From Candidatus Omnitrophota bacterium (GTDB lineage: Bacteria; Omnitrophota; Gorgyraeia; JAHIPI01), in NCBI GenBank assembly GCA_016783745.1, contig JADHVZ010000018.1, positions 1-38,554 on the forward strand: 38,554 nt of DNA, given 5' to 3'. A program made the position numbers and the translations under genes. This document shows, piece by piece, positions 17,772 to 26,367 of the stretch (position 1 is the stretch's first letter; every line of letters begins with the position of its first letter). The notes beneath the pieces are model-generated. The model was given only the letters and a program-made list of their open reading frames with translations. It had not been told where the DNA came from and ran no database searches.

Positions 17772-18404
17772 ATGGACATGATGCTTTTATTTCTTACCGG
17801 AGTGACAATAGGTATCTCCGGAGCGATGATTCCCGGGCCTCTTACTTTATTCGCCGCATCCGAGGTCTTAAGAACAAACCGGTTCGCGGGGCTTAAAATA
17901 GTGGCAGGACATATAGCCATTGAATTCATATTTATTATTATTATCCTTCTGGGGCTTCAGGAATTTCTCAGTTCCAATGTTTTTTTAACGATGGCATCCG
18001 TTGTCGGAGGATCGGCCCTTATAGTTATGGGCGTTATCCTTATTGTGAAAGCGCCTAAAATGACATTTTTAAGCAAGAAAACAGACACCGGCTTTAATAA
18101 GGGTCTGTTCATCGGCGGTATTGTCTTCAGCGCTATCAGTCCCGGTTTCCTCGTCTGGTGGGCTACCATAGGCGTATCCACGCTTATAAGGTCTTTGGTT
18201 TTCGGCGTGACCGGAGTTATCATCCTGACATTGGGGCACTGGATAGCCGATGTGGGATGGTACTGGTCTATGTCTTATGCTCTGGATAAGGGGAAAACAC
18301 GCTTAAACAACGGAATGTGCCGGAATATCATCAGATTTTTCTCTGTACTTCTTATCATACTGGGTATCCATTTTTTTGTGAACGGAATAAGGGCGGATTT
18401 TTGA
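17772..18404 (+). CDS. LysE-family amino-acid exporter-like membrane protein
   Basis: GVTIGISGAMIPGPLTLFAASEVLR...GLKIVAGHIAIEF, six hydrophobic segments, SPGFLVWWATIG. Confidence 0.85.
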   Translation: MDMMLLFLTGVTIGISGAMIPGPLTLFAASEVLRTNRFAGLKIVAGHIAIEFIFIIIILLGLQEFLSSNVFLTMASVVGGSALIVMGVILIVKAPKMTFLSKKTDTGFNKGLFIGGIVFSAISPGFLVWWATIGVSTLIRSLVFGVTGVIILTLGHWIADVGWYWSMSYALDKGKTRLNNGMCRNIIRFFSVLLIILGIHFFVNGIRADF

Positions 18405-18439
18405 TATAGAGAAAAGGGCTAAACGGCAAAGGAGAAAAA

Positions 18440-19390
18440 ATGTTCAGAGAAAAGATAAAGGTGTTGGATTGCACTGTGCGCGACGGCGGGCTGATAAACA
18501 ACCATGACTTTGACCGCCGGTTTGTGAGGGCGGTATATAAGGGGCTTTCAGAGGCCGGTGTCGATTACATGGAGATAGGATACAAGAATTCCAAAGAACT
18601 GTTTTCGCCCAAGGAATACGGATTATGGAAATTTTGCGATGACGATGAGATAAATAAGATCATAGACGGGATAGAGAGCAGGACAAAACTTTCCGTGATG
18701 GTGGATGTGGGGCGCGTGAAGCTTGAAGATATCGTGCCCGCCGCTGAAAGCCCCATCACCATGATACGCACGGCTTCGTATGTAAAGGATATTGATAAAG
18801 CTATATATATGGCTAACCATTTTCATGAGAAAGGGTATGAAGCCACCATAAATATAATGGCAATCTCAAAGGATATGGGCCCGGAATTAGACGAGGCCGT
18901 ACATCAGATAGAGGAAGAAAGTAAGGCCATGGTGGTCTATATAGTCGATTCATTCGGCGCGCTCTATCAGGAACCCGTTGAGCATCTGGTGAAGAGGTTC
19001 AGGACCATATTAAAGACAAAAGAGGTGGGATTCCATGGCCACAATCACCAGCAGCTTGCTTTTGGCAACACTATTGAGTCCATCATCCATGACGCGAATT
19101 ATCTGGACGCCACTGTTTACGGTATCGGCCGCGCTGCGGGCAATTGTCCTCTGGAACTTTTAGTCGGTTTCCTGAAAAACCCGAAATTCGATATACGTCC
19201 AATATTGGATCTCATCTCCCACGAGTTTATTCCGCTTCGGGAAAAGATGGAATGGGGTTATATCATACCCTATGCTATTGCCGGCATAATGAATGAACAT
19301 CCGAGGGCCGCAATGGCGCTTCGCAAAAGCGACAAGAAGGAAAATTACCGGGAATTTTACGAAAGCCTCCTCAACACCGGCTTAGAATAG
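18440..19390 (+). CDS. HMGL-like / 4-hydroxy-2-oxovalerate aldolase-like TIM-barrel enzyme
   Basis: IKVLDCTVRDGGLINNHDF, VGFHGHNHQQLAFGNTIESI, LDATVYGIGRAAGNCPLELL. Confidence 0.88.
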   Translation: MFREKIKVLDCTVRDGGLINNHDFDRRFVRAVYKGLSEAGVDYMEIGYKNSKELFSPKEYGLWKFCDDDEINKIIDGIESRTKLSVMVDVGRVKLEDIVPAAESPITMIRTASYVKDIDKAIYMANHFHEKGYEATINIMAISKDMGPELDEAVHQIEEESKAMVVYIVDSFGALYQEPVEHLVKRFRTILKTKEVGFHGHNHQQLAFGNTIESIIHDANYLDATVYGIGRAAGNCPLELLVGFLKNPKFDIRPILDLISHEFIPLREKMEWGYIIPYAIAGIMNEHPRAAMALRKSDKKENYREFYESLLNTGLE

Positions 19391-19399
19391 ATCAAAGTC

Positions 19400-20041
19400 A
19401 TGGATGTAGAGAGATTTAAAAAACTTCCGGTCATGGGAATAATACGCGGCGTAGGACTCGATGTAATAGAGCCGCTCGTCAAGACGATCATATCCTCAGG
19501 CCTCAAGACAGTCGAGATCACCATGAATACTTCCGGAGCGCCGAAATTGATCAAGCAGATGGTAGAATCGGCGAAGAATGACCTTACTATTGGCGCCGGA
19601 ACTGTATTGACTATGGATGAGCTCTTATCGGCCTTTGATTCCGGAGCCAGTTTTATAGTCCTGCCGACACTCGTAAAAGATGTCGTAAAATACTGCGTAA
19701 AAAATAAAATACCTGTTTTCCCTGGGGCGCTTACACCTCAAGAAATATATACTGCATGGAGCGAGGGCGCTACAATGGTGAAGGTATTCCCCGCCAAGTT
19801 TTTCGGCCCTGAATATATAAAAGAGGTAAAGGCGCCGTTTCAAGACATACAGATACTCGCCTGCGGCGGTGTTAAGCCGGAAAACATACGGTCATATTTT
19901 TCGTGCGGAGCTTCTGCTGTCGCATTTGGCGCGAGTATATTTAAAAAGGAATGGCTGGCCGGGGGTGATTTCTCGAAAATAGAGGAACAGATAAGATCAT
20001 TACTCTCGGAAATAGGGGACAGACACTTTTTTGAAGAGTAG
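19400..20041 (+). CDS. KDPG/KHG aldolase-like protein
   Basis: PVMGIIRG, VEITMNTSGAPKLI, IGAGTVLTMDEL, FPGALTPQEIYTAWSEGATMVKVFPA, ILACGGVKPENI. The C-terminal GDRHFFEE is encoded by the REP-like repeat. Confidence 0.9.
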   Translation: MDVERFKKLPVMGIIRGVGLDVIEPLVKTIISSGLKTVEITMNTSGAPKLIKQMVESAKNDLTIGAGTVLTMDELLSAFDSGASFIVLPTLVKDVVKYCVKNKIPVFPGALTPQEIYTAWSEGATMVKVFPAKFFGPEYIKEVKAPFQDIQILACGGVKPENIRSYFSCGASAVAFGASIFKKEWLAGGDFSKIEEQIRSLLSEIGDRHFFEE

Positions 20042-20119
20042 GGACAGACACTTTTTGTAGCTATATAAGTAGCCTCAAAAAGTGTCTGTCCCTGACAACG
20101 CCGCAAAAAAACTGTCCCC
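20015..20119. repeat. REP/BIME-like palindromic intergenic element, copy B
   Basis: GGGGACAGACACTTTTTTGAAGAGTA-GGGACAGACACTTTTTG-18 nt-CAAAAAGTGTCTGTCCC-TGACAACGCCGCAAAAAAACTGTCCCC. Confidence 0.88.
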
Positions 20120-20192
20120 TTTTCATGTAAAGGTAAACCTTTTGGCCTTTTCTTCGTCTAATACAGTGAACAGACGGAAGGAGGGTAAAGAA

Positions 20193-20903
20193 ATGAAAAA
20201 AGTCAGATTTGGAATAGCAGTTTTAATGTTGATCTTAAGTTTGAGTATCGCCGCACCTCATGCCGCATTGGCTCAGCCGGAGGATGTGGATCACGCGCAG
20301 GCTCCGGTTGATGCCGGTGGCCAAGTCCCGCCCGGCATCGAGGGTAGAGATATACCCGGAGAGGGGCAACATCGAGGTTGGACGCAGGGCAAACACCGGG
20401 GATGGAACAAGGAAAAGCTGGAGAAGATCAAGGAAGAAAATCCCGAAAAATTCCAGGAGATGGTGGGTAAACGTCGGGAGCAGATCAAGGACAGGCTTGC
20501 GGATCTCAAGGAAAACGATCCTGAAAGATATAGGAAGCTCCGGCAGCAGATCCAATCCCGGAAGCAGAACAGGATGCAAGATTTAAAGGAAAAAAATCCT
20601 GAGAAATTCCGGGAGATGGTCGGAAGAAAAAAAGAACGCATGCAGAACCGCCTTGAGGATTTGAAAGAGAAAAACCCGGAAAAGTATGACGAGATCAATG
20701 CCCGCAAAAGTGAGATGCGGGAGTTCAAGCGTTTGAGAAAAGAAGACCCTCGGCAAGCAAAAGATTATTTATCCGACCACCCCGGCTTAAGAGACAGATG
20801 GGAGAATTTTCGTGATAGGCGTGAAGATAGGCGTGATCGAAGGACTAACGGGGGCGGGCAACACCAAGGCCAGGGCGGCCCCGGCCGGGGAAGAAGTCGA
20901 TGA
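20193..20903 (+). CDS. Secreted highly charged protein with 26-aa tandem repeats
   Basis: Signal peptide MKKVRFGIAVLMLILSLSIAAPHAALAQ; four in-frame 26-aa repeats at 20418-20729; ATG 20193 with GGAGGG upstream. Confidence 0.85.
   Translation: MKKVRFGIAVLMLILSLSIAAPHAALAQPEDVDHAQAPVDAGGQVPPGIEGRDIPGEGQHRGWTQGKHRGWNKEKLEKIKEENPEKFQEMVGKRREQIKDRLADLKENDPERYRKLRQQIQSRKQNRMQDLKEKNPEKFREMVGRKKERMQNRLEDLKEKNPEKYDEINARKSEMREFKRLRKEDPRQAKDYLSDHPGLRDRWENFRDRREDRRDRRTNGGGQHQGQGGPGRGRSR
20418..20729 (+). repeat. Four tandem 78-bp (26-aa) coding repeats
   Basis: LEKIKEENPEKFQEMVGKRREQIKDR / LADLKENDPERYRKLRQQIQSRKQNR / MQDLKEKNPEKFREMVGRKKERMQNR / LEDLKEKNPEKYDEINARKSEMREFK. Confidence 0.9.
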
Positions 20904-21448
20904 TAGAGATCGCCGAAGGGTTGCTTATAGATAAGGTAAAAACGGGCGATGATGACGCCTTTCAGCAGTTGGTCTCCCTTCACAGAGAAAAAGCGTTTGG
21001 CCTCTGTTATAGTATTGTCGGAAATGTCGAGGACGCGAAAGATGTTTTGCAGATGGCCTTAGTCAAGGCATATAAGGGAATGGGGAATTTTAAAAAGAAC
21101 GCCTCATTTTACACCTGGCTCTACAGGATCCTGGTAAATACAGCGCGTGATTTTTTACGTAAAAAGGCCAGGGAAAAAACAGAAGTTTTTGAATTTGCCG
21201 CCGATGTCAGTTTAAGCCCGGAAAAGAGAATAATAAACGCGGAATTAAAGCAGTTACTGGATCAGGCAATATGCACCTTATCGGAAAACCAGCGCATAAG
21301 CTTTATAATGAGGCATGTTAACGGCATGAAAGTAAATGACATCGCTCAGATCATTCATTGCCGCCCTGCTACGGTAAAAGTACATATATACAGAGCGGTT
21401 AAAAATTTAAAAAAACAATTGACGCCGTATTTAACAGCCACTGGATAG
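20900..21448 (+). CDS. ECF-type RNA polymerase sigma factor
   Basis: AFGLCYSIVGNVEDAKDVLQMALVKAYKGMGNF, FYTWLYRILVNTARDFLRKK, then region 4 ISFIMRHVNGMKVNDIAQIIHCRPATVKVHIYRAVKNLKK; ATGA overlap with the upstream gene. Confidence 0.95.
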   Translation: MIEIAEGLLIDKVKTGDDDAFQQLVSLHREKAFGLCYSIVGNVEDAKDVLQMALVKAYKGMGNFKKNASFYTWLYRILVNTARDFLRKKAREKTEVFEFAADVSLSPEKRIINAELKQLLDQAICTLSENQRISFIMRHVNGMKVNDIAQIIHCRPATVKVHIYRAVKNLKKQLTPYLTATG

Positions 21449-21450
21449 GG

Positions 21451-21981
21451 GTGATTAAAATGCTGTGTTTTAACGCCAGAAAGAAGTTATACGCTTTAAC
21501 CGAAGGCGATCTAAGCGGTTCCTCAGCTGAAGAGCTCAAGGTTCACCTGGATTCGTGCGCAAAGTGCGCTGAGGAATATGGAAGGATCAAGCAGGTTCTT
21601 GAGCTGGCTTCAAAAAAAGAAGCTCCTAAGATGCCTCCCGAATTTTGGGCAGAGTTTGACCGGGATTTAAGAGAAAAATTAGTCCGGGAGAAAGAGACGC
21701 CCGATACATTCACCATCCGTCCGGAACGCACAAAGATAAACCTCAAGCCGGTATACGCGCTTGCCGCTATGGCGATGTTTTTGATATCGGTTAGTTTTTA
21801 CTTATTCGGTGGTGTGCCGACTAAAAGCCGCCTGAATGCCGCATCCGACGAGCGCCTTGTAAACGATCTTCTCGCTATTGAAGAATTGACGGAAGAAGCC
21901 ATGATTTTTGATGATCAGGATATTCTTCTGGATGAGATATTTTTGCTTGAGGAGGTCAACGGCAGTAACGGTTCAGCGTAA
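21451..21981 (+). CDS. Zinc-finger anti-sigma factor-like membrane protein
   Basis: HLDSCAKCAEEYGRI (HxxxCxxC) and a single TM (VYALAAMAMFLISVSFYLF), directly downstream of the ECF sigma gene. Confidence 0.85.
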   Translation: MIKMLCFNARKKLYALTEGDLSGSSAEELKVHLDSCAKCAEEYGRIKQVLELASKKEAPKMPPEFWAEFDRDLREKLVREKETPDTFTIRPERTKINLKPVYALAAMAMFLISVSFYLFGGVPTKSRLNAASDERLVNDLLAIEELTEEAMIFDDQDILLDEIFLLEEVNGSNGSA

Positions 21982-22111
21982 AAGAAGCCGCATCCCGCGT
22001 ACAATTCCCATAATATAAAAAACCGAAAGTAGCTAGCCCTTGCGTTTTTCAGGTATTTCATGTATATTTTATTGAAGATATAGTATAATCAGCATAATAG
22101 AGGGGAGCGTT

Positions 22112-22816
22112 ATGTTTAAGAGGTTCTCAGGCGTTATTATAGTAGTTTCTTGTATATTTTTTGCGATAGGAGCTTATGCGGAGACAGAAGGTGCCTCCGC
22201 ATCCAAAAGCATCCCGGCCGGCATGGGGGATAAATTACGAAGAGGCCTTATCAATACTTTTACGGGATGGTACGAGCTCCCGCACCAGATAGTAAAAGGA
22301 TTTAATGACGGTTTTATGGGAGAAGAAGAGAACAAGCTTTTCGGCATACTTTTGGGCAGCCTGAAAGGTATATCTTGCGGTATAGGCAGGACCGCATCAG
22401 GTGTTGCGGACCTGGTTTTTTTCTGGGCAGCTGACCCTAAAGATAATATTTACGTGGGCATGCCCCTTGACGCTGAATACGCATGGGAGGAAGGCGTATC
22501 GTATGATATTTTCGATCCCAATATTACAGAAGCGGCTATAAGGCCTATGGTCAATAAACTTTTCAGGGGAGCCGGCAATACGTTGTTCGCCTTCATGGAA
22601 GTCCCCATGCAGGTCAAAAAAGGTTTTTCAAAAGGCGCATGGGATCTCGGCATTTCCAAGGGGCTATGGTTTTGGGCCAGCCGCGAAGTCTCGGGCGTTG
22701 TGGATCTATTCACGATCCCGTGCGCGAACCCGGAATACACCGCAGGAGTGACCCTTGACGATGATATGCCATGGGAAATATATCTTGAAAGAAAAAATCC
22801 GGCGCTGATGCAATAA
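22112..22816 (+). CDS. TIGR04073-like (exosortase system-associated) secreted protein with internal duplication
   Basis: KLRRGLINTFTGWYELPHQIVKGF resembles TIGR04073; second half repeats the pattern. Confidence 0.7.
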   Translation: MFKRFSGVIIVVSCIFFAIGAYAETEGASASKSIPAGMGDKLRRGLINTFTGWYELPHQIVKGFNDGFMGEEENKLFGILLGSLKGISCGIGRTASGVADLVFFWAADPKDNIYVGMPLDAEYAWEEGVSYDIFDPNITEAAIRPMVNKLFRGAGNTLFAFMEVPMQVKKGFSKGAWDLGISKGLWFWASREVSGVVDLFTIPCANPEYTAGVTLDDDMPWEIYLERKNPALMQ

Positions 22817-22865
22817 TCCGGATCTTATTCGAACTTCGCTTATTGCCGGAATAGGGGGGAACATT

Positions 22866-23948
22866 ATGAAAAATGTAAAAGTGTTGATCGGTATACTTAT
22901 CCTGATCTTACTCACTCGGCCCGCGGTCATGATCGCGCAGGAACCCACGCAGATAAATTCTAAAGAGCTGAGTGAGACCGATGTGACGGCTTTTATGCAG
23001 CAGGAGATCTCCGAAGGCAGAAATCTGCTTTTTTGTTCGGCATTCCAGATCGCCTGGGATAGATTATGCGATGATATTCTTACTGAGCCTCTAAGGCTGA
23101 GCGGTGATCCCATAGCCGCAAAAATGCTCAATGAACGGCTTACCGGCGAGGAAGATGTGTCCGGAGATTACTATCTGGCGATGGCAGGTTATAAAAGAGA
23201 CAATATTACCGGGAAGATAGTAGAGGCCATGAAGGAGAGATTCAATGAAAGCCCCGGCATCGATCTTTCATTAAATAATCCGGATGATATCCTGGCCTAC
23301 GCCTTTTTGCTCAAAGACCTGAAATTCGATAAGGAATTTGAATCACTTGAAAGGCCGATTAATTTTACAGGTAAAACCCCTGTTCGGGCATTCGGAATAA
23401 CAAAATTCGCCTTTTCCCCGGCCCATAGAAGCTTAAGCAAACAGCTTGATATCCTGGACTATCAAAGCGATAACGATTTTGTGATCGCTCTTAAATCTGT
23501 CTTGCCCGAGGATGAGATAATTCTTGCTAAGATAGCGCAGGAAGATACACTTCTGGCAAGTGTCGAATCCGTTCTGTCAAGAATAAGCGGACCATCCGGG
23601 TCGAAGATCAGAAGTGATGAGACATTGAAAATACCGAAGTTAGATTTTGATATACTTCACTTTTATTCAGATATTGAGGGAGCGCAATTCCTGAACGAGG
23701 GTTTTGAGAAGCATTTTATAGCGAAAGCCCTTCAGTCTATAAGATTCAGGCTGGATGAAAAAGGGGCGCTATTAAAATCAGAGGCAGCTATCATGGCACC
23801 GACGATGATGCCTCCAAGCAGTCCGCCAAAAATCAGACAGTTCATTTTTGACAAACCATTCCTGATCATGCTTAAGGAAAAAGACGCGAAGTATCCGTAC
23901 TTTGCCATGTGGGTCAGCAACTCCGAGCTTTTAGTCAAATACAAGTAG
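22866..23948 (+). CDS. Secreted divergent serpin-like protein
   Basis: Signal peptide; C-terminal RFRLDEKGALLKSEAAIMAPTMMPPSSPPKIRQFIFDKPFLIMLKEKDAKYPYFAMWV mirrors the serpin hinge/RCL/FxxDxPFLFxI region; N-terminal NLLFCSAFQIAWDRL resembles serpin N(I/L)(L/V)FSPFSI. Confidence 0.6.
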   Translation: MKNVKVLIGILILILLTRPAVMIAQEPTQINSKELSETDVTAFMQQEISEGRNLLFCSAFQIAWDRLCDDILTEPLRLSGDPIAAKMLNERLTGEEDVSGDYYLAMAGYKRDNITGKIVEAMKERFNESPGIDLSLNNPDDILAYAFLLKDLKFDKEFESLERPINFTGKTPVRAFGITKFAFSPAHRSLSKQLDILDYQSDNDFVIALKSVLPEDEIILAKIAQEDTLLASVESVLSRISGPSGSKIRSDETLKIPKLDFDILHFYSDIEGAQFLNEGFEKHFIAKALQSIRFRLDEKGALLKSEAAIMAPTMMPPSSPPKIRQFIFDKPFLIMLKEKDAKYPYFAMWVSNSELLVKYK

Positions 23949-23984
23949 TTTTAACCCCTCACACAACACTTCTTTTTTGCTAAT

Positions 23985-24012
23985 TGACTTTTCTATCCAT
24001 TAATGTTATATT
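23985..24012 (+). promoter_or_regulatory. Putative sigma-70-type promoter at the head of the glycosyltransferase/radical-SAM cluster
   Basis: TTGACT - 16 nt - TATATT in an AT-rich gap, about 60 nt before the start at 24074. Confidence 0.5.
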
Positions 24013-24073
24013 CTAATTACACTATTATATGTGCTAAAATATGTTTTCTTAACGATAAAACAGGAGTGTAGGT

Positions 24074-25045
24074 ATGGGAAAAGTGCTGATCATAAAACTT
24101 GGTTACTCAGAGACGCTTGACAAGGAGATCTCGCGGACCACTTCGTTGGGTGATGTCCTGAGGACAACATTTATATTAAATTTCTTTAAGCGTGACGATG
24201 TGAGCTGGTTTGTTGATGAAAAAGCCGCGCCGCTCTTGGAGAATAACCCTTATATAAGCCGCGTACTGATCCATAATCTTGAGACTGTGCTTCAGCTTCA
24301 GCATGAGCGCTTTGATACGGTCATCAATCTGGAAAAAGTCCCCGGTATATGCGCCCTTGCGGATTCGATCAGTGCATGGAGGAGGTTCGGGTTCAGATTT
24401 GATGAATATAGGGGAACTGCCCAGAGTTATGACGGCGCGGAAAAAGTTCTGGCGCTTTCTTCAAGCGACGATGAGAAGAGGGAGAACAAAAGATACTGGC
24501 AGGAGGCGCTTGCAGAGATGATAGGGAAAAACTGGAAAGGCGAAGGGTATGTATTGGGGCATAAGCCAAAAACAAAGCTTGTCCGCGATATCGGCTTTAA
24601 CTGGCAGACCGGCCAAAAATGGAGGAACAAGGCCTGGCCCAGGGAAAACTGGGAAGCGCTGGAGGGGCTCCTCAAAAATAATTATTCTATAGACTGGCAG
24701 CAGGGGCTGAACGATCTCCGCGAATATATGGACTGGATAAACACCTGCAAACTTATAGTGACCAATGACTCACTCGGTATGCACCTGGCGGTCGCGTTAA
24801 AAAGAAAGGTTATAGCCCTTTTTGGGCCCAGCTCTTCCAAGGAAGTCTATCTTTATGAAAAAGGAAAGATACTGCTCCCGAAGACAAGTTATAACTGCGT
24901 ACCGTGCCTTCAGAGAGAATGTTTTCAAAAAGAGCATTGCATGCATTTTATCAAGCCAAAGGATGTAGCAAAAGAGGCGGAAAAGATATTGAAGCAAGGT
25001 AAGCAAGCCGGGCACGCCAGATCCGCTATGGTAGGGGCAAAATAG
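24074..25045 (+). CDS. Glycosyltransferase family 9 (heptosyltransferase-like)
   Basis: KVLIIKLG...SLGDVLRTTFIL, VTNDSLGMHLAVALKRKVIALFGPSS, TSYNCVPCLQREC. Confidence 0.9.
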   Translation: MGKVLIIKLGYSETLDKEISRTTSLGDVLRTTFILNFFKRDDVSWFVDEKAAPLLENNPYISRVLIHNLETVLQLQHERFDTVINLEKVPGICALADSISAWRRFGFRFDEYRGTAQSYDGAEKVLALSSSDDEKRENKRYWQEALAEMIGKNWKGEGYVLGHKPKTKLVRDIGFNWQTGQKWRNKAWPRENWEALEGLLKNNYSIDWQQGLNDLREYMDWINTCKLIVTNDSLGMHLAVALKRKVIALFGPSSSKEVYLYEKGKILLPKTSYNCVPCLQRECFQKEHCMHFIKPKDVAKEAEKILKQGKQAGHARSAMVGAK

Positions 25046-25050
25046 CTTTA

Positions 25051-26115
25051 ATGGATGATTTCAGGATAGATTCACACAAGCTGATATATCATGTAGACAG
25101 GGTACGTGATTGGACTGTAGGCAAAAATATATACCCTCTTTACGCGGAAATATCTCCCTACGGCGGCTGTAATCACCGCTGCATTTTCTGCGCCCTTGAT
25201 TATCTGGAATATAAACCGCAGATGCTGGAGACGAATGTCCTGAAGCGTTTTCTAAAGGATATTACCCGGAAAGGCGTAAAGAGTATTATGTTCGCCGGAG
25301 AAGGGGAACCGCTCCTTCATAAGGATATGGCGGAGTTGATAAAATACGCGAAGGATCAGGGGTTAGATATAGCGATCACCACTAACGGCACACTATTGTC
25401 TAAGGCGCTTCTTGAAAGCATCCTCCCGCGCCTCAGCTGGCTTAGAATAAGCCTGAACGCGGGGACCGCGAAAAACTACGCCTCCATCCATAAAACACGC
25501 CCCGAAGATTTTAATAAGGTCATAGCGAATATAAAAGAAGCCGTGAAATTGAAAAAGAAGAAGCGGCTTTCATGCACCATAGGGGCCCAATTCCTGCTTT
25601 TAAACGAAAATTACAGGGACGCCGGGAAGCTGGCGGGCATATTAAAGGATAAAAAGGCGGATTATCTTATAATAAAACCCTATTCCCAGCACCCGCAAAG
25701 CCGTAATCGCCTCGGCGCGGGACTTCATTATGATAAGTTGCTGTATACGGAGAGAAGGCTTAGCGATTATAACAGCGGCAGTTTCCGGGTGGTCTTCAGG
25801 AAGCAGACAATGCTTAATCTCCGGGATGAGAAGCCATATGGTAAATGCCTGGGGCTGCCGTTCTGGACATATCTTGCTTCGTGGGGGGATCTATATGCGT
25901 GCAGCGCCTTTTTGGGCGATAAGCGCTTCTGCTACGGGAATATCTACAAAGAGTCTTTTGAAAAGGCATGGAATAGCCCGAAGAGAAAAAGTATAATGAA
26001 AATGATGGAGCGGGAGTGGGATATCAGTGATTGCAGGGAGGCCTGCAGGCTGGACGCGGTAAACAGGTATCTCTGGGAATTAAAGAATCCACCGGCACAT
26101 GTTAACTTTATATGA
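25051..26115 (+). CDS. Radical SAM protein (SPASM-like C-terminus)
   Basis: GGCNHRCIFCALDY (CxxxCxxC), MFAGEGEPLLHKDM, AITTNGTLL; Cys-rich C-terminal region. Confidence 0.93.
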   Translation: MDDFRIDSHKLIYHVDRVRDWTVGKNIYPLYAEISPYGGCNHRCIFCALDYLEYKPQMLETNVLKRFLKDITRKGVKSIMFAGEGEPLLHKDMAELIKYAKDQGLDIAITTNGTLLSKALLESILPRLSWLRISLNAGTAKNYASIHKTRPEDFNKVIANIKEAVKLKKKKRLSCTIGAQFLLLNENYRDAGKLAGILKDKKADYLIIKPYSQHPQSRNRLGAGLHYDKLLYTERRLSDYNSGSFRVVFRKQTMLNLRDEKPYGKCLGLPFWTYLASWGDLYACSAFLGDKRFCYGNIYKESFEKAWNSPKRKSIMKMMEREWDISDCREACRLDAVNRYLWELKNPPAHVNFI

Positions 26116-26137
26116 TGATAAGTAAACGTGGGTTAGC

Positions 26138-26239
26138 ACGTCACCACGTCACCAGGTCACACGTCACCAGGTCACACGTCACCAGGTCACACGTCACCAG
26201 TATAAGAAAACCCCTGGTGACCTTGTGACGTGGTGACGT
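26138..26239. repeat. 15-bp minisatellite (ACGTCACCAGGTCAC) with an inverted arm
   Basis: ACGTCACC; 3 full ACGTCACCAGGTCAC units 26146-26190; ACGTCACCAG; then CTGGTGACCTTGTGACGTGGTGACGT as the inverted arm (26214-26239). Confidence 0.85.
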
Positions 26240-26240
26240 T

Positions 26241-26322
26241 GTAACCCATGTTTCTTTACACTGGCATTCTGGTGACGTTGTGTCGTGTAACCCATGTTTC
26301 TTTACACTGGCATTCTGGTGAC
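26241..26322. repeat. Tandem duplication of a 36-bp block (46-bp period)
   Basis: GTAACCCATGTTTCTTTACACTGGCATTCTGGTGAC at 26241-26276 and 26287-26322, identical. Confidence 0.9.
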
Positions 26323-26367
26323 CCAGGTTTTACGTAAACCGTAAACCGACTATGTATTATCACGATT

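Noticed and set aside
20235-20728. Long overlapping ORFs on both strands across the repeat protein
   Set aside because: Produced by the biased composition of the 78-bp coding repeats; only the 20193-20903 frame has a signal peptide and ribosome site.
26138-26239. Possible CRISPR array
   Set aside because: 15-bp units are contiguous without spacers, and there is no cas gene in the window; a minisatellite fits better.
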